Shown piece by piece: positions 52,001-61,281 of a DNA stretch of 64,000 nt. The translations under genes were made by a program, and so were the position numbers. The DNA is from Tetragonia tetragonoides (Eukaryota; Streptophyta; Magnoliopsida; Caryophyllales; Aizoaceae), in the NCBI GenBank assembly GCA_038025085.1, contig CM076141.1:11472001-11536000 (forward strand). The letters are read 5' to 3'. The notes under the pieces were generated by a model that saw only the letters and a program-made list of their open reading frames with translations, had not been told where the DNA came from and made no database searches. Positions within the stretch are counted from its first letter, which is position 1; each line of letters opens with the position of its first letter.

Positions 52001-55000
52001 TCAGTAACAATCTTAATCTCCACATCTGAGGCAACCCTATCTCTCGTGAAGTTGCATTCCAAGTACTCGGTCTTTGTCCGACTCAGCTTAAAGCCCTTTG
52101 ACTCTAGTGTATCCCGCAAAAGTTCCAATTTGGCATTAACACCTTCTCGTGTCTCATCAATCAAAACAATGTCGTCAGCAAATAACATGCACCAAGGCAC
52201 ATCCTCTTGAATAGTCTTCGCAAGCTCGTCCAAAACTGTTGCAAACAAGAAGGGGCTCAACGATGAACCTTGATGTAACCCAATATCTATAGAAAAATGC
52301 TCGGTATCCCCTCCTGTAGTCCTAACCCTTGTCTTCACTCCGTCATACATATCGTTAATAACTCGAATATAGGCGACTGGAACCCCCTTGGCTTCCAACC
52401 ACCTCCACATAACTTCTCTAGGTACTCTGTCATAAGCCTTTTCCAAATCAATGAAAATCATATGCATGTCCCTTTACCTATCTCTATAGTACTACATAGA
52501 ACGTCTAAGTAGATGAATCGCTTCTGTTGTTGACCTCCCTAGCATGAATCCAAATTGGTTCTCTGAGATACGGGTACTCTTTCTTAGTCTCTTCCCAATT
52601 ACTCTCTCCCATAATTTCATGGTGTGACTGGGTAACTTAATACCTCTATAGTTGTTGCAACTTTGAATATCTCCTTTGTTCTTGTATAGGGGAATTAGTG
52701 TGCTGAGCCTCCACTCCTCCGGCATCCTTGCCGATTTGAGGATCGTGTTGAAAAGTCTAACTAACCAAGATAAACCTTCTTCCCCTAAACTCTTCCATAC
52801 CTCTATGGGTATCTCATCTGGTCCTACTGCCTTACCACTTTTCATCTTCCTCAAAGCCCCTATGATCTCTTCCTTTGTAACACGACAACAAAAGCTATAG
52901 TTACAGTGTTGCTCGGACGTGGTAAGATCTCCCAAGGAAATGTCGTCATCCCCAACATTGTTAAAAAGCTCATTGAAATATCTATGCCACCTTCCTTTGA
53001 TTCCTGCCTCGTCCACAAGTACTCGTCCCGTCTCATCCTTAATACAACGCACTTGACCCAAGTCGCTAGTCTTCCTCTCCCTAGCTCTTGCCAACCTGAA
53101 GACGTCCTTTTCTCCCTCCTTGGTTTCTAATTTTTGGTTTAAACTCTCATATAGTCATATGCTTTGTTTTTGGCTTCTGAAACTGATTTCTTTGCCTCCT
53201 TCTTTGCCGTTTTGTAAATTTCTCGCTTCACCACCCTTTCATCTTCTGTAATGCTATCCATTAGAGCTTTGTAAGCCACCTTCTTAGTTGTCACTCTTTG
53301 TCGAATGTCCTCACTCCCAATTTATTAAAAAGTGCGCCTGAGGCGCGCCTAGGCGCACGAGGCATGAGGCGCAGCAGCCCATCGCTTTTTGAGGGTGAGG
53401 CGAGGCGATTTCACCGAGGCGCACCTAGGCGCACCGAGGCGCACCCGAGGCGCACCGAGGCGCACCGAGGCGCACCTGAGGCGCACCTGAGGCGCACTTG
53501 AGGCACACCTGAGGCGCATCTGAGATAGATTCTGATGAAAAAAACATTTATTTTATAGCATTTTTTGTGTCATACACTAGTGCGCCTCACCTCACTGAGG
53601 CGCGCGCCTTCGCCTTGCGCCTTGCGCCTAGGCTCTATGGACCTCTATCGCCTCATTGCGCCTCGCGCCTTTTAATACATTGCTCACTCCACCACCAAGA
53701 TTCCTTCCTACAACTTCCCGGCCCTCTTGAAACTCCTAAGGTCTCCTTTGCACTCCCTTCCACATCTGGCTCGCATTTCCTTCTTGATTCCAAATGTTGT
53801 CTGACTTGAGTGACCTTGGCCCTGAATTGACTCCCCAAAGTCCCTTTTAGATTCCACCACTTGATTTTGGTGCTATTGTTGGACAAGAAAAGATCAATAT
53901 TGGAAATTCGTTTTTTGTGATGGAGGGGGTGTTTTGGTTGCCTGCAAAGGGGTTTGGAATGGTTATACACCACATTGCTCTGATATGGATGAGTTTCTCA
54001 GTGCTTTAGTTGTGATGCTTTTTCTGGGCTATGGTTTGTTGAAGCGATGGAGTTCCTGATTCCTACTTCTTAGCAGTTAGCATTCCTACTTCTGTGCGTT
54101 TATATTGAACTCATCTTTGTTAGCATTCAGAATTTCAGATAGATGTCAATTCTGTGTCATGCAGAAGTTTGGTTAGCTCCTTCGCGGTAACTCTAGTTTA
54201 TTTTAAAATGCCTGTCAATATTAAACTTAGGATACGATAATTTCATTGTTGGTATCATGTGTATACTTGAACCAGAAGCGCCAGAGTTCATGAGTTCGCA
54301 AAGTAAAATGAGATTGTGGTTGGTTGACCCTGTATATAGGTCGCCAGTGGTCATCCAGAGGAACCATATTTCTAGCCTAGCTGTCTATCATTTTGGATCA
54401 GTTTCAATAATCAGTGGGTTACCCTATTGTAGGTGATTCTTTTGATTCACTATGAAGAGCTCTTTACTTCTTATCTGAAAAATGAAGAGCATTCTACTAC
54501 TAATTCTTAACGCATCAATTTTAATGTTACTATATTGTATTATGCTTTCAAGTTGAAGACTACTGGTTTTAAATTGTATAGAGGACATGTTTTTGAAATA
54601 AAGCCATGGAGAAGGCTAACATTGTGGAGAATGCAATAGCAAAGGCTACTCTGTGTCCTACAGAGCTACAAATGGGGTGTGGACAGGTACAACGTCGCGA
54701 AAATGCAAATTATTCTTTGTTTTGAGGAGTGGGGGTTGATGTGCTTGCTGTAGAGGTGCTAAATAAGGCCTTCTTGTATCACCCTTTCATTATTTCGGTT
54801 GACTTTGTCCATAGTTAGTATTAGATTTTTTTGTTTGTTCTTATCCAAGGAAGTTGATTTCGTCCAAAGAGGATATTGCAGGTCTCTTTAGTCTTTACTC
54901 CCTCATGAGGTACATTCTCCTCCTCAAATGTTCATATACCCTGTCCTCGTGACCTTTATTACTCCAACTTGTCCAAACAATATCGTCTACCTATTTTAAC

Positions 55001-56799
55001 ATTAGATATGATATGACCCACCCAGAATATGGTGAAGAGGGCATGACCTCTGGAATCCTCCACTACTCATGGTGAGGTGCCAATGTACGCAGTCTTACCC
55101 CTAGCTAGTTGTCTAGTAGCAAGGCTTTTCCGATAGACCCACAAAATCGATTTCGAATATTTGAAAAAGGTGAAAACAGTTGAATGAAGGACTGAGTAGT
55201 ATTATTATCGAATGCCTATGTGGTGTGTATGGTTCCCACATGAAAGGCTTTCAGATTTGTATGTTACCCTTTGTTGCTATATACCCCCTCCGTTCCAACA
55301 ATGAGCTTCATGTTTCTTTTGGGCACGGTAAGTAATAAAATGTTACTTTGGTCCACAATTGACAGATTTGCCCCTAATTTTCACCCATCCTTCACTCTCT
55401 CTTTCCTTCTATTTCCCGTCTCCCTTTGCTGGCCTGCCACCCCCAAAACCCCCTCCTCTCCAACCATTTTCTCTTTCCTCATGTTGTCTCTGTCTTGAAA
55501 ATCAAAACTCCCTACTCTTTGGTTTCAGTGGACAAATTCTTTTTGGCTACTAGAGTTAGGCGACCTTCTATTCCACCAAACACTGTAAAAACTTGTCTTC
55601 ACAACTATCCAGAGGTTGAAGTTAGCGACGATAACGAGAAACTCATATCTCAGGTCCATAACAAAAACAACAAGAAAAAACCAGCAACACCAACAACTGC
55701 CCCTAAAAAGCAACAATCCAAAGTGAAGAAAGAAGAATTAAACGATTCGGAATCTCCTTTGAAAAAACCCACCAAGCCCAATTTGAAACCCACCAAACCC
55801 AATTTGGAATCTTCTTTTTGGCTTGCATTTTCTTGTTATCTTCTTGGCTCTTGTTGCCATTTTCCCCTTCAAAATTTTCTTTTGCTATCTCCACTTCCTT
55901 TTAGTGGTTGGATCTATAGATCGTAGCTGGGTTTCTGGAGTTTTGGGCTGGTGGTAGGTGATGTGGTGGTGGTGAATTGAAAGGGCAAGTGGTTATGGAG
56001 GAGAGAGAGAGGGGGAGAGATATAGACGGAGGAGAAAGAAAATGAGACTGAGTGAAGAGAGAAAGTAGGAAGTGTGGAGAGGTGGTGGTGGTGGCCTGGT
56101 GGAGAGAGAAAGTGGTGGTAGTGGTGGTGGTGGTGGTGTTGGTATGTGATCTGAAATGGTGAGGAGAGAGAATGGGTGGTTGGGGGAATTGGGGAAGAGA
56201 GAGAATGGGGGAGTGGAGCTGTGAGCTAGAAATATAAGTGAGGGTAATCTAGTCATTTTGCTATAATAAATTACTAGAAAAGGAAACAAGAAGCTCATTG
56301 TGGAACAACCCAATAATGAATACAAGAAGCTCGTTGTGGAACGAAGGGAGTATATTTTTGCTATATTTTTATTTTCTTCCCTGGAATTAACTTATTTTTA
56401 AAAGTTGTCTTGGCTTGTGATTCTAGCCTGGTAATTCAACGTTGGAGGACTTGCTTCAGGTTTCTCCAGCTTTATAATTACACAATTTATTTTCATCCCT
56501 TGCTTGAGCTATATGGTTTGTTATGTGTCTGCTATGGTGGTTATGATGTTGTGTGTGGAACTGTGGATGTAGGGTTGAATACCAAATAACAATATCTAAT
56601 TATGTTTTTATATGACAGTGAAATCACTGCTGAAGGGCGAAGGATCACGAAACTTGATCAGATTCTGCTTAATGGAAACAACATTGCAATTGTAAGTTTT
56701 AGCTGGTTGGTCTTTATTTGTAGGAAGTTACTGAATATGACTTAACTAATGCCATTGGTGATGCAGTTGGTCCCTGGTGGTTCACCAGATGCAGAATGA
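49002..56799 (+). CDS. LSM5: U6 snRNA-associated Sm-like protein LSm5
   Basis: LSm5 is a ring subunit of the nuclear LSm2-8 complex that binds the U6 snRNA 3' end in splicing, and of the cytoplasmic LSm1-7 complex in mRNA decay. Four in-phase exons give 88 aa, the normal family length: 49002-49038, 49131-49254, 56619-56691 and 56767-56799. The protein begins [18 protein letters not shown]. Sm motif 1 is [22 protein letters not shown] followed by [13 protein letters not shown], and Sm motif 2 is [15 protein letters not shown]. Intron 2 is 7,364 bp, filled with transposons; donor (TA|GTATGC) and acceptor (GACAG|T) remain good, so the gene is probably expressed. ATG 49002 is the first in the leader. 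Confidence 0.97.
51087..53920 (-). mobile_element. RTE-clade LINE, 5'-truncated and decayed, in LSM5 intron 2
   Basis: A minus-strand non-LTR element. From its 5' side: KIKWWNLKG and a KESWWWSE linker region (53700-53860), then the region up to [16 protein letters not shown]. The reverse transcriptase follows with [55 protein letters not shown] and the catalytic LFADDIVL (about 52175). The C-terminal region ends [11 protein letters not shown] and [11 protein letters not shown] at about 51510-51630. The 3' UTR ends in TTGTTGTTG (51092-51101 complement), the hallmark tail of plant RTE elements. Frameshifts and stops split the ORF at least near 52480 and 51800. A MITE interrupts it at 53318-53682. 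It is dead. Confidence 0.92.
53318..53682. mobile_element. hAT-type MITE inserted in the RTE LINE
   Basis: 365 bp with terminal inverted repeats CAATTTATTAAAA (left) and CAATGTATTAAAA (right, reverse complement). An exact 8-bp target duplication CTCACTCC lies at 53310-53317 and 53683-53690; eight bases is the hAT signature. Removing the element and one target copy restores the LINE frame ([10 protein letters not shown]). The interior is GC-rich and built of GAGGCGCACCT-like units, with the mirror-image GCGCCT sequence at the right end. Confidence 0.92.
55060..55150 (+). repeat. Second copy of RTE LINE 3'-tail sequence
   Basis: About 85 bp (CAATGTACGCAGTCTTACCC through GATAGACCCACAA) resembles 51125-51212, the 3' UTR region of the LINE just above, in the same plus-strand direction. 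It is a fragment of another copy of the same family. Confidence 0.6.
55284..56350. mobile_element. Mariner/Stowaway-type non-autonomous element
   Basis: A 1,067-bp element flanked by TA on both sides (55282-55283, 56351-56352). The left end reads CCCCCTCCGTTCCAACAATG and the right end, reversed, CTCCCTTCGTTCCACAACGA, the CTCCCTCCGT terminus of plant Tc1/mariner elements. A second internal copy of the GAAGCTCATTGTGGAAC motif sits 50 bp inside the right end. The inside holds an ORF of 166 codons rich in Lys/Pro/Ser with no transposase motif. Confidence 0.88.
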
Positions 56800-57740
56800 T
56801 AGTTTAGCTTGACAACTTCAGCGGTGCATGGCGTTTTATATGTTGTGGATTCAGGAGAAGTTTGGCTTCCCGGAAAATCTTAAAGCCTTAGTTGCTGTTT
56901 TAAAGTTGGTAGGCATTGTAAAAACAGAGTGGCAAGCTATCTATTATCATTAGTGACAGATTTGTTTCTGTTCACTTTATTATGGCAGTGAGGTTCTATT
57001 ATTTGGAAGACCTTCCACTGCCCCTGCTAGGACTTAATACCTGTGACCTGCATTGGCAGAACTTGGAGAATGATCAGAGAGCAATGGATTGCATTATGAA
57101 TCATTGATGGAAAAATCGATCTAGAAAAGTGATCTACTTTGAGTAGAATTCTCCGATTTCCCTTGCCTCTATCTCTCCCTCCACTTGTGCATGCAGTTTC
57201 TAAAGTGCAAGCAGATCTTGATAGCATTTTGCCATTTTTCATGGATATGATGTGACTAGGTTGTGAAGTTACGAGTTTGGGCTACCCTGAAGAGTAGTGA
57301 AGATAGTTCTGCATGATAGCTACTTGCTCAGTTTTGTACACATTAGCACTAGCACTCTAGCAGCACCAACCACCAGGGGGCACTTCATGTTCCACCCTCA
57401 TTTGAATCTTGAATCAATTTAAACAGTGCTATCTTGTGTAGCTTGTTATCATTTGTCTTTTTATTGATTTTGATAGGGTCTTATGAGAAGAAACCAATGT
57501 GCCGCTTGGTTTTTTCTTCGGCCCCGATTCTGAAATTGTTTGTCTGGTCTCGCTAAAGTGACATTTCTTTAAGCAAGGGCCAGAGTTTTACTTTTGATAA
57601 TGGTCAGATAATGTTCCATAAGTTTTCTTGCCTTTTAACTTTTTTGAGCACCTCCTAGGCTCCTACGGTTTGCGAGGAGGACAATTTAATAAATTACCTC
57701 GTATACCATATTAATGTAATTAATTTAACGTATTAAGAGT
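56800..57740. other. LSM5 3' flank, no further gene
   Basis: Contains the LSM5 3' UTR and AT-rich DNA. No coding signal beyond short chance ORFs. Confidence 0.55.
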
Positions 57741-57742
57741 GT

Positions 57743-58014
57743 GTTTGACTTAGTTTGTAGGTAGTTTTACTTTCTTTCTATTTTCCCTCAAAACCACCTC
57801 ATTCACCTCATCTTCACCCCTATTTTCAACTTTTAAAAACTTAACACACCTCCTAGGAGGCTTAAAAGTAGACACATCAAATTGAAGCTTCTACTATTGG
57901 GTCTCCGAAGGGGTGATTTGACCTTCTTAGAAGATGAAATGAGGGTGAGGTGGAGGTGGACGTTCGTGAGGGAAAATAAAAGGGAAAAATAAAAGCTACC
58001 CACAAATTAGGCCA
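57743..58014. mobile_element. Foldback MITE
   Basis: The left arm (GTGTTTGACTTAGTTTGTAG onward, about 85 bp) is an imperfect inverse of the right arm read backward (GTATTTGGCCTAATTTGTGG). Matching TATTTTCCCTCA and CACCTCA blocks occur in both. Total about 270 bp, ends approximate. Confidence 0.7.
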
Positions 58015-58130
58015 AATACCACCCAATAATGATACAAGAAGACCCAAATTGAAATATACTTTTGAAAATTATCTATGGAAATGTTCTAAGAAATGTGATA
58101 TACAATAAAATATCAATCCTAAAATATGAG

Positions 58131-58230
58131 TAAAAGTTTAGAGCTTAGTTGGTAAAGCTTCGGTATTACCCACAAGCTTGAGGTTGGGGTTTAGTTGGGG
58201 CGAGGCTTATCCTCCCCAATTTAAAATGTG
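58131..58230 (+). mobile_element. tRNA/SINE-like sequence
   Basis: GAGCTTAGTTGGTAAAGC has the form of a tRNA D-arm/A box and is followed by CGGTATTACCCACAAG and a GGGGTTTAGTT B-box-like stretch about 54 bp later. It lies just before the MULE end. Confidence 0.4.
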
Positions 58231-58597
58231 AATTGCTAAATACCGCCCCTTTTTACTAGCTACCGCCCCCCCCTTTCCAATTTTACCCTCACCCACCCCT
58301 CTTCCTCACTCACTCTCACTCATCCACTCTCACTCATCCTCTCTTCCTCACTCACTCATCCTCACCACCACACCATCACACCGGCAACCACCACCACCAC
58401 CACCACGACCATGTCAAGTGCTAGCGGCAGCGGCGGCAGAGGTTTCGACGGCGAGGGAGGCGGCGACCGACGGCGCGGGGGGGTAACTTTTCGAAATTTT
58501 TTTTTTTTTTTGTTTGAATTGAATTTTTTTTGCCTTGAATTGAATCGTGAAGTTATGAATTGAAGTTGTGTTTTTTTTTTTTTTTTTTGCGTCGATC

Positions 58598-58840
58598 GTC
58601 TGCCGATCTCGACTCACCCTTGGGTGAGTCGCCTGAGACGGGCGACTCACCCAAGGGTGAGTCGTCTGCCGATCTCGACTCGCCCAAGGGTAGTCGTCTG
58701 TCGCAGACGACTCACCCTTGGGTGAGTCGAGACAGGCAGATGACTCACCCTTGGGTAAGTCGCCGGTCTGGGGCGACTCACCCAAGGGTGAGTCGAGATC
58801 GGCCGACGACTCACCCTTGGGTGAGTCGTCTGAGACCAGA
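58598..58840. repeat. Array of seven 20-bp near-palindromes at 33-bp period
   Basis: Units GACTCACCCTTGGGTGAGTC (or AA at the centre) begin at 58611, 58644, 58677, 58709, 58742, 58775 and 58808. Unit 3 has lost one base, which explains the single 32-bp step. All six spacers are 13 bp, and three types recur, including GTCTGCCGATCTC twice and a near inverse of it. Centres read TT, AA, AA, TT, TT, AA, TT. Because 33 is a multiple of three, several frames on both strands stay open and give repetitive peptides (DSPKGES-like); these are probably not real proteins. Confidence 0.95.
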
Positions 58841-58859
58841 CGACCGACACAAAAAAAAA

Positions 58860-58973
58860 TTATTTATTATTATTATTATTATTATTATTTATTATTATTA
58901 TTATTATTTATTGTTATTATTATTATTATTATTTATTGTTATTATTATTATTATTATTATTATTTATTGTTTA

Positions 58974-59014
<41 letters not shown>

Positions 59015-59016
59015 TA

Positions 59017-59051
<35 letters not shown>

Positions 59052-59053
59052 TA

Positions 59054-59088
<35 letters not shown>

Positions 59089-59110
59089 TATTGTTATTAT
59101 TATTATTATT
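58860..59110. repeat. (ATT)n microsatellite with ATTTATTGTT interruptions
   Basis: About 250 bp of ATT/TTA repeats broken at roughly 25-60 bp by TTTATTGTT. It separates the palindrome array from the plant-mobile-domain gene. Confidence 0.97.
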
Positions 59111-59147
59111 GATTATTGTTTAATTAATTAAAAATGTGAAATGATAG

Positions 59148-61079
59148 ATGGGAGGAGCCGGTAAATCGGTGCCTCGGTTATTTAGTGAACTAGCTGGTTC
59201 AGGACCGCGTCACACGAGGACGCGCGGGATTGATGCCTCTGTACGGAGACAGAGAGAGGCAGTTCGGATGAGGGAGATGACTGCTGAGCAAGACGATTAC
59301 GCAACTAGCGAGTTCTACTCCGGGGATCAGTCCGATGATCAGATTGGCGTCGAATTATCCTCAGATTGGCGCGTGGTGAAGGGCAGAGGCGGTAGGTTTG
59401 TTAGTACTGGGTCGTCCAGTACTGGCAAACGATCTAGAGCGGAGGACGACACTACGTGGCTTGTTACAGAGCCTGTGTCTGGTGGGCCGGCGGATGATAG
59501 CGTCATACCGAGCTTCTTGGGCCACGTAGCGTCTCGTATGTGGAATGGAGAGATGAGGGGTCTCTTGAAGTGTCAGAACCGATGGACTGTATGTCAGCGG
59601 CTGAGTCAGTGGCGAGCGGAGATGTCGGCCGAGATGAGGGCCCAGATCGAGGGGACTGGGTTATCACACCTGGCAGACATTATGTTCAGACATATTGACT
59701 TCCCCCTGATATCTGCATTCGTGGAAAGGTGGCAGCCGGATACGAACTCGTTCCACATGCCGTTCGGAGAGATGACGATCATGTTGCACGATGTATGGCA
59801 TATTCTTCGGATTTCTGTAGACGGAGAGCTCGTTTCCAATGAGGGACGGGATGGGCAGCTGCAGACGGCGGCCATGGAGGTTCTCGGGGTCAGCCCAGAA
59901 GAACTGATGTGTAGCCACTGGCAGGGCGGTGCGGTCCTCACGGAGTCGGTTTTTGAGCTTTGCCGTGAGCAAATAGATGACATCCAGGCGACAGCTTGGA
60001 TGTGGTTACTTATTGGATCCACCTTGTTTGTCGACAAGAGTGGTAACCGTATTAGACCCTCCTGCGTGATGGAGGTGATGGACGACGGTGTCGATACGGT
60101 GCATGACTTCTCTTGGGGATCTGCTGCCCTCGCCTTCCTATATCGTCAGCTCGGTATAGCTAGTCGCGGGGATTCTCAGGGCATCTGCGGATGCCTAACT
60201 CTCCTGCAGGCATGGATATACGAGTACTTTCCCTGCTTCCGACCTCATCGGGAGCGGATGGTTGTCGGGGACGACGAGGCTCCCCGTGCGTCCGTATGGA
60301 GTGCCCTGGCTGAGGGCAAGGACATGGGTCGACTGGACTCCTTACGTAGACGCTTGGATCATCTGCGAGCGACAGAGGTACGTCATTTAGTTATCGGTGT
60401 TCATGATTTATTTCGTCGTTTGCTATGTTTTTTTACTTCACTGTAACTTTCAACATTTCTACGTAGGTGGTGTGGCTGCCGTACGGTTCTAACCCGGCAG
60501 TATCTGTACCGAGGACTGTATTCATGGGGTGGCTACAGTATCGGGATATTATCGAACCGTACATGCCTGGTCGTTGTTTACGACAAATCGGGTACGTACA
60601 GAGTATCCCAACCCCGATCTTTAGGCCAGTCAAAGCGATCAGGTCATGGAGCAGTCGTTCGTACAAGGTTGTCTTCCCCGAACGGATCTCATCTGATGCT
60701 TGGCGTATGTTCCCGGGATTTTACATTCTTGGTCTCCATGGGTTTCAGGCATCCACGTCAGATCCCACAGCATGTACGGATGACTACCTCGCATGGTACT
60801 ACCTTCACTCCCACCCTCGGCTGATACGTGACGCTGCAGCACCTGTGATTCCTCCACGATCCAACAGCGATTATGTAAGTGATTAACTAAACTAAAATAT
60901 TTTTTTTTTTTTACGTATTACATATCTCTGAACTCACACTCATTGTTACTTTTTGGCAGTGGGTGAATCGTCTAGCCGTCTTACATGAGCAGGCCATTAC
61001 TTTGATTCATCCGGAGCAAGCGGAAGGTACTCGATCCCAATTGGACGAGTATATGAGAGATTGGCGGGCTGCCAAATGA
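59148..61079 (+). CDS. Transposon-borne plant mobile domain (PMD, MAIN-like) protein
   Basis: 585 aa in three phase-0 exons: 59148-60377, 60467-60874 and 60960-61079. The N-terminal 110 residues are basic and acidic low complexity (RRQREAVRMREM, then an acidic Asp/Ser stretch). The plant mobile domain (PF10536, the domain of MAIN, MAIL1 and PP7-long) covers about 125-545. It shows LSHLADIMFRHIDFPLISAFVERWQPDTNSFHMPFGEMTIMLHDVWHILRI-type sequence (residues about 173-225). LGSTLF-like WLLIGSTLFVDKSGN and FSWGSAALAFLYRQL follow, then LLQAWIYEYFP and VVWLPYG. I know PMD proteins both as host silencing and development factors and as cargo of MULE and gypsy elements. Here the convergent transposase makes it a transposon gene. 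Its role for the element is unknown. ATG 59148 lies just after the microsatellite. Confidence 0.9.
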
Positions 61080-61281
61080 TGTATTGACCCTTGATGAATT
61101 TGTTATTATAAGAGTTTCATTGTTATTGTAATTTGTTGTTTCTTATTTACATTTTTTGTTTTATTGTAATTTGTTGTTTTATTTACCTCCAATAATCACG
61201 ACCACTCTCCACATGCAAAATATAACAATCACACAAAAATGTGACAATGATATAAGTATAACAATCACGCAAAACATTCAA

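Noticed and set aside
58598..58840. CRISPR array
   Set aside because: The repeat-spacer look is regular, but spacers are only 13 bp, recur among themselves, no cas genes are present and the window is plant nuclear DNA.
58414..59131. Repetitive ORFs (DSPKGES, THPWVSR, poly-Tyr/Leu) on both strands
   Set aside because: They come from the 33-bp palindrome array and the ATT microsatellite, whose periods are multiples of three. No start context, splice sites or family signal supports a protein.
59606..60037. Minus-strand ORFs inside the PMD gene
   Set aside because: Shadow frames of an intact, family-matching coding exon on the plus strand.
61123..61280. Separate gene between the PMD and transposase genes
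   Set aside because: Only about 200 AT-rich bases that serve as the two converging 3' ends.
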